NCBI GenBank assembly: GCA_019112865.1
Contig: DXIN01000040.1
Span: 1 to 58,098, forward strand
Direction: 5' to 3'
Source of the DNA: Candidatus Helicobacter avicola
GTDB lineage: Bacteria; Campylobacterota; Campylobacteria; Campylobacterales; Helicobacteraceae
Length of the DNA: 58,098 bases
Below, in pieces: positions 1 through 8,982 of this stretch. Made by a program: the position numbers and the translations under genes. The notes beneath the pieces were generated by a model. The model made no database searches, had not been told where the DNA came from, and saw only the letters and a list, made by a program, of their open reading frames with translations. Every line of letters begins with the position of its first letter. Position 1 is the stretch's first letter.

Positions 1-404
1 CATTCAGCTTTGAGCGACTTTTTAGGGAATCTACGCACTCGGTTTGGTCACTACCGCTTAGGTAGCTCCCTGCACCTCGTGCTTGATAACCCTAAAAATT
101 CATCTCAAATCCTAGAATGCCCGGCAAGCCACGCACAAGATTCACAAGCATATTCAGAATCTTAGGAAAAGTTTAGATTCTAGATTCAAAAGTTCAGAAT
201 CTAAGACATTTCAGAATCTGCTATTTCATAGAATCTCATCAAGGCTTGCCAGAAATTCTAGGATTGTGCGTAAGATTTGCTTGTTTTTGGAGGTGAGGCG
301 AAGGAGTTACCTAATCGGTAATGACTGAAGCCGAACCGAACAAATCAAGCAAAGATTGCGTGCAAGCCGAATTTCTAGAATCTACATCAAATGAAGGAGA
401 AACA
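1..404. other. Intergenic region with large inverted repeat upstream of fdhA
   Basis: No convincing gene is seen here. Bases ~37-129 and ~242-338 form an imperfect inverted repeat: ACTACCGCTTAGGTAGCTCC on the left faces GGAGTTACCTAATCGGTAAT on the right, and ATCCTAGAATGCCCGGCAAG faces CTTGCCAGAAATTCTAGGAT. Each arm also holds a small local hairpin (CTACC/GGTAG and TTACC/GGTAA). The ~110-base spacer and flanks contain six AGAWTCT heptamers, so the stretch is unusually rich in that motif. An in-frame ATG at 321 upstream of fdhA lies in the right arm. I reject it as the gene start because a good ribosome site and a Tat signal begin at 405. Confidence 0.6.
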
Positions 405-3224
405 ATGAGTGAAGCAAATCCAAAACGCAACGCGCGCCGTTCATTCCTCAAGCTCTCCGCTCTCGCATCAGTAGCGGGTGTGGGCAGTGCGTTTGGGAAT
501 GATAGTGAGCGCATCTTGCGTCCAGCAAGTGAGGTGGAACTAAAGGAGCAATATCCTGATGCAAAACGCGTAAAAACGATATGCACACACTGCTCTGTGG
601 GCTGTGGCATCATCGCGGAGGTCAAAGACGGCGTGTGGGTGCGCCAAGAAGTGGCACAAGATCACCCAATCTCTCAAGGTGGGCACTGCTGCAAAGGTGC
701 AGACTTGATAGATAGAGCGAGGAGCGAGACACGACTTCGTTATCCTATCCAAAAGGTAAATGGAGAGTGGCAGCGCACTGATTGGGACTCTGCAATGGAT
801 AGCATTAGCAAGCAATTGCTCCAAATCCGAGAGGAAAGCGGACCTGATGCAGTGATGTTCCTAGGAAGTGCGAAATGCTCAAATGAGCAAAGCTACTATA
901 TCAGGAAGTTTGCGGCGTTTTTTGGGACAAACAACATAGACCATTGCGCAAGAGTTTGACATTCCCCAACAGTTGCCGGTGTGGCAAATACATTTGGATA
1001 TGGTGGAATGACAAATCACTTAGGCGATATGATGTTCTCAAAGTTTATCCTCATCATCGGAGCAAATCCTGCGGTAAATCACCCTGTGTCTATGGTGCAT
1101 ATTTTGCGCGCCAAAGAGCGAGGAGCGAAGATTGTCGTGGTTGATCCACACTTTAGCAAAACCGCTGCAAAATCTGATGAATACCTTAGAATCCGCAGTG
1201 GGACGGATATAGCCTTCATCTATGGTATGCTACACCACATCATACAGAAAAAACTCTATGATGAGCAATACCTCAAAGACCGCGTATATGGCTATGAGGA
1301 AGTGATGAAAGAAGCGCAAAAATTCACACCAGAAGAAGCAAGTAATGTAACGGGTATCCCAGCTGATACAATCCGACGCATTGCCGAGGAGATGGCAGCA
1401 GCCAAACCCGCCACCGCGATATGGAATCAAGGACTTACCCAGCACACCGTTGGGACTTCTAACACGCGAATCGTGCCTATTTTACAAATGTTTTTGGGCA
1501 ATATTGGCAAAAATGGTGGCGGTGTGAATATCCTTAGGGGACACGATAATGTGCAGGGTGCATCGGATATGAACAACCTTGCAGATTCACTTCCGGGATA
1601 TTATGGCTTGGGTGAGCCTGCTTGGAGGCATTTTTGCAAGCATTGGGGTGTAGAATACGACTGGATGCTCTCACGTTTCAAGAACAAAGAAATGATGGGT
1701 GCGACAGGGTTTGCGCATTCTACTTGGAAATTTGGCGTGCTTGATGAGCAAAATGCCGCAAATAATGGTGGCACAAAGCTTAGGGCATTGGTGGTTATCG
1801 GATCTGGTATGACCACGGTTTCCTTGCTTGACTTGCAGCGCAAGGCGATGGATATGCTGGATTTGGTGGTGTTTATCGATCCTTATGTCAATGACTTGGC
1901 GATTTATAGCGATCGCAAGGACAATCTCTTTATCCTCCCTGCAGCTTCACAAATGGAGACAGCTGGCACGGTCGCAGCGACAAACCGCAGCTATCAGTGG
2001 CGCAGCAAGGTGATGGAGCCGCTCTTTGAATGCCGCGAAGATCAGGACATTTTGTTTGACTTTGCCAAGCGAATGGGCTTCTTGGAGGAGTTTCAACGCA
2101 GCCTCTATGCGATTGCCAAAAAAGAGGGGCGAAGTGAGTTTATCTGGCCCGATGATGCCAATACCGAGCTTACACAAAGTATCCGTAGCATAGGCTTACA
2201 GGGTATGAGTCCAAAACGTCTCAAAGCACATCAGGAAAATTGGCATATGTTTGATAAGGTAACGCTTGAGGGCAAGGGACCATTTAAAGGTGAGTATTAT
2301 GGATTGCCATGGCCCTGCTGGAGTGACAAACACCCCGGCACACCGGTGATGTATAACGATAGAATTCCAGTTATGCGCGGTGGTATGGGATTTAGGGTGA
2401 ATTGGGGCGTTACCTCGCCCGATGGTGTGAGTATGCTCTCGCCTCATACCTTGCCAGATTCTAAAATCGCAGGACACGCGCCTGTGAGTGCAGAAAATGC
2501 AGAATCTCTGGGTATCAAACTCACCGCAGAGGAAAAAGAAGCAGTCGCTGGTAGCACTTTTGCCCTTGGTATAGGCAACAATATCCTTGTCGAAAAAGCC
2601 CTAGAAGTGGGGCTTTGTCCTTATGGCAATGGTAAGGCGCGTGCGAAAGTGTGGAATTGGTATGATCAGATTCCATTGCATAGAGAGCCATTGCACTCTG
2701 TGCGCGGGGATTTGGTGGATAAATACCCAAGCTTCCCGGATAAAGAGAATCTCTTTAGGGCAAATATCAAATACCGCACGCGTCAAAAAGAACGCGATTG
2801 GGTCAAGGAGTTTCCTATCAATATGCTTAGTGGGCGACTTGTGGCGCATATGGGAACGGGTGCAGAGACTAGAAGTGCAAAATACCTCGCAGAAGTGCAA
2901 AATGAGATGTTTGTAGAGATTCACCCAGATAAAGCCTTTGAGATGAATATCAAAGATGGCGATATGGTGTGGGTCTATGGCACGATGGATACGCGAATTT
3001 TAGTCAAAGCCAAACTATCCTATCGTGTGGATTACAACAGCATTTGGCTTCCACAAAACTTCTCGGGTATGGATCAGGGCAAAAACCTCCTGCACAAATA
3101 CCCAGAAGGCACACAACCCTATGCTATCGGTGAATCTGCTAATATGATTTCAAGCTATGGGTTTGACTACAACTCGGCTTGTCCAGAGACAAAATGCGGA
3201 CTTTGCCGCATAGAAAAAGCATAA
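405..3224 (+). CDS. fdhA: Formate dehydrogenase catalytic subunit, selenocysteine-containing, Tat-exported
   Basis: This is the molybdenum/tungsten-bis-MGD catalytic subunit that oxidises formate to CO2 in the periplasm. The ATG at 405 follows AAGGAG by seven bases and begins a Tat signal (RR at residues 11-12, RRSFLK). Cysteines 60, 63, 67 and 95 form the [4Fe-4S] motif. The reading frame meets TGA at 957-959 in the context CARV-U-HSPT, which is the invariant active-site context of FDH-N type enzymes. The next codons continue the family sequence without a shift, so TGA is read as selenocysteine 185 (939 residues in all). A SECIS-like hairpin follows it. An automatic caller would split the gene at 959/981. 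It heads the fdhABC run, with only 10 bases before fdhB. The selA/selB/selC genes it needs are not in the window. Confidence 0.96.
957..987 (+). promoter_or_regulatory. UGA selenocysteine codon with bacterial SECIS hairpin
   Basis: TGA at 957-959 is followed 13 bases later by a perfect stem, TTGCC (973-977) and GGCAA (983-987), with loop GGTGT. Bacterial SelB-recognised elements such as that of E. coli fdhF have a short stem with a GGU-type apical loop at about this distance from the UGA. The hairpin position and loop therefore fit a SECIS inside the fdhA reading frame. Confidence 0.85.
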
Positions 3225-3234
3225 GGGGGAGTGT

Positions 3235-3873
3235 ATGAGCGAAAATGTATTAAGCGTAGGATTAAATGACGCGGGACATGCGCGTGTGAAGTTTTATTGC
3301 GATGATAGTCGATGTATCGACTGCCATGGGTGTGATGTGGCGTGCAAAGAAGCTCATCATCTCCCTGTGGGGATTAATCGCCGCAGAGTGGTAACGCTCA
3401 ACGAAGGTATAGAGGGTGCAGAGAAATCCATCTCTATTGCCTGTATGCATTGTGCTGATGCACCTTGCGCGAAAGTCTGCCCGGTGGATTGTTTCTATAT
3501 CCGTGCCGATGGAATCGTGCTCCATGACAAAAAAACCTGTATAGGTTGTGGATACTGCCTTTATGCTTGTCCATTTGGCGCGCCACAATTCCCCAAATCC
3601 GATGTGTTTGGCTCAAGAGGCGCGATGGATAAATGCACATTTTGCGCTGGTGGTCCTGAAGAAACACATAGCGAGGAAGAGATGAAGCTCTATGGACAAA
3701 ACAGAATCGCCGAGGGTAAAGTGCCTGCGTGTGCAGCGATGTGCTCGACTAAAGCATTGCTTGCTGGTGGTAGCAATGATGTGAGCGCGATTATCAGAGA
3801 GAGGGCGCTACATAAAGGCGAGGGCGCGCCAAAGATTCCATATACATGGAAAAAAGCCTATGGCGACTCATAA
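3235..3873 (+). CDS. fdhB: Formate dehydrogenase iron-sulfur subunit
   Basis: This is the electron-transfer subunit that passes electrons from FdhA to the membrane cytochrome. In 212 residues it has four ferredoxin-type cysteine groups: C27/30/33/37, C70/73/78/82, C102/105/108/112, and C134/137 with C166/170. That is the four-cluster arrangement of FdnH/HybA-like subunits. It has no signal peptide or C-terminal anchor, so it is presumably co-exported with FdhA and held at the membrane by FdhC. The start at 3235 lies ten bases after the fdhA stop and is preceded by GGGGGAG. It is translated with fdhA and fdhC. Confidence 0.95.
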   Translation: MSENVLSVGLNDAGHARVKFYCDDSRCIDCHGCDVACKEAHHLPVGINRRRVVTLNEGIEGAEKSISIACMHCADAPCAKVCPVDCFYIRADGIVLHDKKTCIGCGYCLYACPFGAPQFPKSDVFGSRGAMDKCTFCAGGPEETHSEEEMKLYGQNRIAEGKVPACAAMCSTKALLAGGSNDVSAIIRERALHKGEGAPKIPYTWKKAYGDS

Positions 3874-3882
3874 GGAGACGCA

Positions 3883-4899
3883 ATGAAAGCGATATTACAA
3901 TTAGGGCTTATCTTGGCTCTAGGCTGTAGTGTGAATCTCTTTGCTTCCTATGATATAGAGCAAAAAGGCAATCTTGATATGTCCTATAATAAGCATATCT
4001 ATGGCACACCACAGATTGAGGCTATCAAGAATTGGGGGCTTGACACACAGAGCGCAGGCGTAATCAGCGGAAGTGTCATAGAGGCTAAAGGCGGTAGTAT
4101 CGAGCCGCTCACTATGTGGGAGCCGATTGAGGGGATTCGTGGTTGGAATGGCTTAGGCGAGCTTTTTACGATATTGCAAGAGAAATATTTTGCTATTATA
4201 TTCTTGTGTGTGCTTTTGTTTGTGCCATTAGCATTTTTTGGACATTACAAAATCATCGGTGCGCGCAAATACAACCATCACAGCAAGCTACAAGTGTTTA
4301 GCAAATACAACATCATCGTGCATTGGTTTGCCGCGGTGCCTTTTGTGCTTATTTGTATCACGGGGCTTATGATGGTCTTTGGCGATAAGCTTGGTGGCGG
4401 TGCGCTCATTAGATTCGCGCGGGACTTGCATGGACTTAGCACGATTGTGTTTGTGGTGTTTGGGTTTTTGATGTTTTTGATGTGGGTAAAAGACTGCCTA
4501 CCTCGTAGTTATGACATCAAATGGCTTATGATAATGGGTGGTTACCTCGATAAACAAAATCGCATTATCCCTGCACACAAATTTAACGCTGGACAAAAGA
4601 TGTGGTTTTGGCTAGCAACACTTGGCGGTGGTGTGATGGCATTTAGCGGTGCGGTGATGTATTTCCAATGCACCGACATCAATACCCTACGCCTTGTGGC
4701 TATCGTGCATAATGTCTTGGGTTTTGGAGTGTTGGCACTTCTCATCACGCATATTTATATGGCTGCTTTTGCTATTGAAGGTGCAATGGAGGCTATCATA
4801 AATGGGCGTATGGGCGAGGAGGAACTCTCTATGCTCCATAGCTTTTATTATCAAGAGCTAAAAGAAAAAGGCAAGCTAGATTCTATGCGCGTGGCATAA
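3883..4899 (+). CDS. fdhC: Formate dehydrogenase cytochrome b subunit
   Basis: This is the membrane b-type cytochrome that links formate oxidation to the quinone pool. The protein has an N-terminal signal peptide (residues ~1-21) and a periplasmic segment. Membrane spans lie at about 102-120, 144-166, 183-203, 240-260 and 270-297. Candidate haem-ligand histidines within the helices are H147, H183, H276 and H290. The extra N-terminal signal and ~80-residue region are usual for the Campylobacter/Helicobacter form, which is longer than E. coli FdnI. It starts nine bases after fdhB with AAGGAG upstream. A hairpin terminator follows at 4921-4964, so fdhD may be a separate transcript. Confidence 0.94.
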   Translation: MKAILQLGLILALGCSVNLFASYDIEQKGNLDMSYNKHIYGTPQIEAIKNWGLDTQSAGVISGSVIEAKGGSIEPLTMWEPIEGIRGWNGLGELFTILQEKYFAIIFLCVLLFVPLAFFGHYKIIGARKYNHHSKLQVFSKYNIIVHWFAAVPFVLICITGLMMVFGDKLGGGALIRFARDLHGLSTIVFVVFGFLMFLMWVKDCLPRSYDIKWLMIMGGYLDKQNRIIPAHKFNAGQKMWFWLATLGGGVMAFSGAVMYFQCTDINTLRLVAIVHNVLGFGVLALLITHIYMAAFAIEGAMEAIINGRMGEEELSMLHSFYYQELKEKGKLDSMRVA

Positions 4900-4920
4900 T
4901 AATAGAGGATTGAGACAAAG

Positions 4921-4966
4921 GCTTTAGATTCTAAAATAATTATAGAATCTAAAGCAATCTTTTTGG
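4921..4966 (+). terminator. Hairpin terminator after fdhC
   Basis: GCTTTAGATTCTA (4921-4933) and TAGAATCTAAAGC (4943-4955) form a perfect 13-bp stem with a nine-base loop. A short T-rich stretch follows (4960-4964). The stem is built from two facing copies of the AGAWTCT heptamer. It lies 21 bases after the fdhC stop and before fdhD. Confidence 0.6.
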
Positions 4967-4982
4967 CATTTTAAGATTTACG

Positions 4983-5858
4983 ATGATTGTAGAAACAAAG
5001 CGATACCAATTTGGCAATTACAGAGATTTTTTGGAGCAAAAGGTGAGTGAGTTTTTGAAACAAATTCCTATCATAAGTCTTTATAAAGACGACAGAGTGG
5101 AGCAAAGAGAGGATTATGTCATACAAGAAAAACGCATAGCCTTGTATCTCAATGGACATAAGCTCATTTCCACGATGTCTTTGCCACAGGAGCAAGATGC
5201 GTATGCCGTGGGGTTTTTAATGAGTGAGGGTGTCATAGAAACTCTAGGGGATATTCAAAGCATTGAGGTTTCAGATGATGGGCTCAATGTCTATGTGCAA
5301 TCTCGTATCAATCAAGACAATCTTGATAATCTTTTTAATGAAAAAACGCTCACCTCTGGGTGTTGTGTGGGTGTAAGTGCAAACTTTGAGGGTAAGATTG
5401 TAGAGAAATTCATCTCCACACCACTTAGCCTCCCACCACAAAGACTATGGGCGCTTGTGGAGAAGTTTTCATCTAGCACAGATTTATTTGACAAAACAGG
5501 GTGTGTGCATAAGGCGACTTTGGTTTTTGAAAACGACTATGAACTCACAAGCGAAGATGTGGGGAGACATAATGCAGTCGATAAGGTTATGGGCAAAGCA
5601 AGGCTTCAGAATCTTGATACGACCTATGCTATTTTGCTTGTGAGCGGACGACTCTCTATGGAAATGGTCATCAAAGCAGCAATGCACGATATTGCGATTG
5701 TTATCTCCAAATCCGCCACCACCGAACTTGGTATCAAATCCGCCCAACTCTTAGGCATCACACTTGTGGGCTTTGCACGCGACAAGCGATGCAATATCTA
5801 CACCCACCCACAGAGGATTAGAGATTCTAAACTTACCAGTGATATTACAAAAATCTAA
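4983..5858 (+). CDS. fdhD: Formate dehydrogenase accessory sulfurtransferase FdhD
   Basis: FdhD transfers sulfur from a cysteine desulfurase to the Mo-bis-MGD cofactor, which makes FdhA active. In 291 residues it has the family core, with the cysteine pair C127-C128 (TSGCCVGVS) in the loop that carries the catalytic cysteines, and the EDVGRHNAVDKVMG segment. It follows fdhABC on the same strand after a hairpin, so its job is clear from context. The ribosome site before 4983 is weak. The last ~11 codons (DSKLTSDITKI) and the stop are the head of a decayed copy of the 147-bp palindromic element that continues to 5962, so the C-terminus has probably been replaced by element sequence. Confidence 0.94.
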   Translation: MIVETKRYQFGNYRDFLEQKVSEFLKQIPIISLYKDDRVEQREDYVIQEKRIALYLNGHKLISTMSLPQEQDAYAVGFLMSEGVIETLGDIQSIEVSDDGLNVYVQSRINQDNLDNLFNEKTLTSGCCVGVSANFEGKIVEKFISTPLSLPPQRLWALVEKFSSSTDLFDKTGCVHKATLVFENDYELTSEDVGRHNAVDKVMGKARLQNLDTTYAILLVSGRLSMEMVIKAAMHDIAIVISKSATTELGIKSAQLLGITLVGFARDKRCNIYTHPQRIRDSKLTSDITKI

Positions 5859-5962
5859 GCAATCTTAGAATCTAAAATCCCTTGTATATACGTGAAGCGG
5901 AGGTAATGCGGGCTTTGGCTCGCATTGATAATTGCAAACTTGCAACAAAACAACAGAATCTA
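5821..5962 (+). repeat. Palindromic element, decayed copy (fdhD 3' end)
   Basis: This copy runs from GAGATTCTA (5821) to CAGAATCTA (5954-5962). It has the head motif AGTGATATTACA, the GTGAAGCGGAG core, and hairpin 1 with arms AATGCGGGC (5905-5913) and GGCTCGCATT (5917-5926). A TTGCAA-rich hairpin 2 region follows. It is 14 bases shorter than the 147-bp unit. Its head carries the fdhD stop codon, and its tail lies just before the uvrA promoter. Confidence 0.75.
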
Positions 5963-6012
5963 AGCGTGTGAAATCTTGGGTAGATTCCATACAGATTTCA
6001 ACGCGCAAATGC

Positions 6013-6018
6013 TATAAT
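6013..6018 (+). promoter_or_regulatory. Predicted -10 box of uvrA
   Basis: TATAAT lies 30 bases before the uvrA ATG at 6049 and is preceded by TGC. It fits a sigma-70-type promoter with a leader of about 25 bases. No clear -35 is visible, which is usual in Helicobacter. Confidence 0.6.
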
Positions 6019-6048
6019 GCCGTCAAAATTTCGCTTCTAGGATACACA

Positions 6049-8919
6049 ATGGGCAAAACACACGATAGCAAAACCTACATACAGATTCAAGGTGCGCGCG
6101 AAAACAATCTCAAAAATATTCATCTCAATGTCCCCAAAAATCAACTTGTGGTTTTCACAGGCTTAAGCGGCAGTGGCAAATCCACACTCGCCTTTGACAC
6201 GCTTTATGCCGAGGGGCAAAGACGTTATATAGAATCGCTCTCAAGCTATGCACGGCAGTTTCTTGACAAAGTGGGCAAACCAAATGTCGATAAGATAGAG
6301 GGGCTCACACCCGCCATCGCCATAGACCAAAAAACCACTTCTAAAAATCCGCGCTCCACCGTGGGGACAATCACAGAGATTTATGACTACCTGCGCCTTT
6401 TGTATGCGCGCGTGGGCAAACAGCACTGCCACCTCTGTGGCGAACCAATCTCGCATATGAGTCAAACAGACATCATCGCGCAAATCCTCACCCTAGGTAA
6501 AGATTCACAACTCACAATTCTCGCACCTATCATCAAAGAAAAAAAGGGAAGTTTTGCCGACAAGATAGAATCTCTGCGTCAAAAAGGCTATGTCCGCGCA
6601 CAAATTGATGGTGTAATGGTGCGATTAGATGAAGAAATTGAGCTTGCTAAGCACAAAAAACACACAATTAAAGTAGTCATCGACCGCGCAAGACTAGAAG
6701 AAAAAAACCACACGCGCATCGCCCAAGCCATAGAGCGCGCGCTCAAAGAATCTTATGGCGAAGTGGAGGTTGAACAACACATTGATGAGAAGCTTACGCA
6801 TATCCATTATAGCGAGCATTTCGCGTGCTTTAAATGCAAGGTAAGCTTTGAAGAGCTCGAACCCCTAAGCTTTAGCTTCAACTCTCCCAAGGGTGCGTGT
6901 CCAGAATGCCTAGGACTAGGCGTAAAATACACCATCGATCTTAAAAAAATTCTTGATAGATCCCAGCCACTCAAAAAAGGCGGTATCAAGGCAATTTTTG
7001 GCTACAATCGTAGCTATTATGCCGAGCTTTTTAGTGGATTTTGTCAAGCACACGACATTAATCCCAACAAAAGCTTTGAGGAGTTAGATTCACAAGCACA
7101 AAACTACATTCTCTATGGCTGTCCTATGCCTATCACATTCACTTGGAAAGGTAGTAAGTTAGAGCGCCCATGGAAAGGTATCGTGCAGATTGCCTATGAT
7201 ATGTTCAAAGATGAGCGTGAGCTAGCAGACTACACGACTGAAAAAACCTGCCCCACTTGCAAGGGACACCGCCTAAACCTCCCGTCTTTAAATGTGAAAG
7301 TCGCAGGGCTTGGACTAGGTGAGATTATCGATATGCCCATAGAGCAAAGCTATCGATTCTTTAACACACCCAAAAACTTCTCCTATTTCAACGCCCAGCA
7401 GCAGCTCATCGCCGCACCTATCCTCAAAGAAATCATTGAACGGCTGTATTTTCTCGATGATGTAGGGCTTGGGTATCTCTCTCTAGGGCGCGATGCACGC
7501 ACCATAAGCGGTGGGGAATCCCAGCGCATACGCATAGCAAGCCAAATCGGAAGTGGGCTTACAGGCGTGATGTATGTGCTTGATGAGCCAAGTATCGGGC
7601 TACATGAGCGCGACACATTGCGTCTTATCAAAACCCTGCGCTCATTGCAAGAAAAGGGCAATAGCGTGATTGTAGTGGAGCACGATAAAGAGACGATTTT
7701 GAATGCAGATTTTGTCGTGGATATTGGACCAAGTGCTGGTGTGCAAGGTGGTGAAGTCGTATTTAGCGGCGATACACGCGCACTCCTCAAAGCCAAAAGC
7801 CTCACTGCGCGTTATCTCAATGGTGATATTCTCATCGACCACCGCCACGATAGAACCCAAGAAAAGTGGCTAGAGATTAAAAATGTCAATATCAACAACA
7901 TTAAAAACCTAAACCTCAAAATCCCTCTTGCAAACTTTGTGTGTGTAACAGGCGTGAGCGGAAGTGGCAAAAGCTCACTTATCCTCCAAACCCTCCTGCC
8001 AACTGCCCAAGAGATTCTAAACAATGCCAAAAAGATTCACAAATGTGATGGCGTGGAAATACGCGGACTAGAGCAACTTGATAAAGTCATCTATCTGGAT
8101 CAAACACCCATAGGACGCACCCCAAGGAGCAATCCCGCAACTTATACAGGCGTGATGGATCATATCCGCACTCTTTTTAGCGAGGTCAAAGAATCTAAGC
8201 TACGCGGGTATAGCGTGGGGCGATTTAGCTTTAATGTCAAAGGTGGGCGATGCGAGAAATGCCAAGGCGAGGGTGAAATCAAGATCGAAATGCACTTCCT
8301 ACCCGATGTGATGGTCAAATGCGATGCGTGTAATGGCAAAAAATACAATCCCCAAACGCTTGAAATCACTTACAGGGGCAAAAATATCGCCGATGTGTTA
8401 GCGATGAATGTCGATGAGGCACTGGAGTTTTTTGCCAAAATGCCAAAAATCGCCTCCCAGCTCGCCACTCTGCAGGCTGTGGGGCTAGGCTATATCACGC
8501 TAGGACAAAACGCCCTAACTCTAAGTGGTGGGGAAGCCCAACGCGTCAAACTCGCCAAGGAGCTTAGTCGCAAAGACACAGGCAAAACACTCTATATTCT
8601 TGATGAGCCCACTACGGGCTTGCATTTTGCCGATGTGGATAGGCTGACAAAAGTCCTACATCATTTTGTCGAGCTAGGCAATAGCGTGATTGTGATTGAA
8701 CACAATTTGGATTTAATCAAAAACGCGGATTATATCATCGACATAGGACCAGAAGGTGGTGATAAGGGCGGGAAAATCGTGGATTGTGGCACACCAAAAA
8801 TGCTTGTGAAAAACCACAAAAAAACCGGTAGCTACACGGGCAAATTCTTAGAATCTGAATTACAAACCCTAGATACACACGCAAAAAACAAAAAGCCCTA
8901 TGCGCGTAAGCCAATGTAA
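6049..8919 (+). CDS. uvrA: Excinuclease ABC subunit A
   Basis: UvrA is the damage-recognition ATPase of nucleotide excision repair and loads UvrB at lesions. The 956-residue protein has two ABC ATPase modules. It has Walker A motifs GLSGSGKST and GVSGSGKSS, signature motifs TISGGESQRIR and TLSGGEAQRVK, and the Walker B stretches VLDEPSIGL and ILDEPTTGL. Zinc-binding CxxC pairs are seen in CHLCGEP, CFKCK/CPECLG, CPTCKG and CEKCQG/CDACNG. I choose ATG 6049 because it matches the usual UvrA N-terminus (short leader, then IQGARENNLKNI), has AGGA six bases upstream and follows a TATAAT. The 39 codons upstream in the same frame belong to the preceding palindromic element and leader. Confidence 0.96.
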   Translation: MGKTHDSKTYIQIQGARENNLKNIHLNVPKNQLVVFTGLSGSGKSTLAFDTLYAEGQRRYIESLSSYARQFLDKVGKPNVDKIEGLTPAIAIDQKTTSKNPRSTVGTITEIYDYLRLLYARVGKQHCHLCGEPISHMSQTDIIAQILTLGKDSQLTILAPIIKEKKGSFADKIESLRQKGYVRAQIDGVMVRLDEEIELAKHKKHTIKVVIDRARLEEKNHTRIAQAIERALKESYGEVEVEQHIDEKLTHIHYSEHFACFKCKVSFEELEPLSFSFNSPKGACPECLGLGVKYTIDLKKILDRSQPLKKGGIKAIFGYNRSYYAELFSGFCQAHDINPNKSFEELDSQAQNYILYGCPMPITFTWKGSKLERPWKGIVQIAYDMFKDERELADYTTEKTCPTCKGHRLNLPSLNVKVAGLGLGEIIDMPIEQSYRFFNTPKNFSYFNAQQQLIAAPILKEIIERLYFLDDVGLGYLSLGRDARTISGGESQRIRIASQIGSGLTGVMYVLDEPSIGLHERDTLRLIKTLRSLQEKGNSVIVVEHDKETILNADFVVDIGPSAGVQGGEVVFSGDTRALLKAKSLTARYLNGDILIDHRHDRTQEKWLEIKNVNINNIKNLNLKIPLANFVCVTGVSGSGKSSLILQTLLPTAQEILNNAKKIHKCDGVEIRGLEQLDKVIYLDQTPIGRTPRSNPATYTGVMDHIRTLFSEVKESKLRGYSVGRFSFNVKGGRCEKCQGEGEIKIEMHFLPDVMVKCDACNGKKYNPQTLEITYRGKNIADVLAMNVDEALEFFAKMPKIASQLATLQAVGLGYITLGQNALTLSGGEAQRVKLAKELSRKDTGKTLYILDEPTTGLHFADVDRLTKVLHHFVELGNSVIVIEHNLDLIKNADYIIDIGPEGGDKGGKIVDCGTPKMLVKNHKKTGSYTGKFLESELQTLDTHAKNKKPYARKPM

Positions 8920-8982
8920 CCCAAGGCTTATGCCAGCATAAGGGAGCTTGATTTGGACACAGATTCTTATCCACCACTTGTG

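Noticed and set aside
37-338. Molybdenum-cofactor or other riboswitch before fdhA
   Set aside because: I cannot match any known riboswitch core. The long-range complement is better read as repeats.
321-404. Upstream in-frame extension of fdhA from ATG 321
   Set aside because: It lacks a ribosome site, lies in an inverted-repeat arm, and would push the Tat signal 28 residues inward. ATG 405 has AAGGAG and directly begins the signal.
981-3224. Separate gene starting at GTG 981
   Set aside because: It is the continuation of fdhA after the selenocysteine UGA.
5932-6048. N-terminal extension of uvrA
   Set aside because: The codons are element and promoter sequence; UvrA proteins start near 6049.
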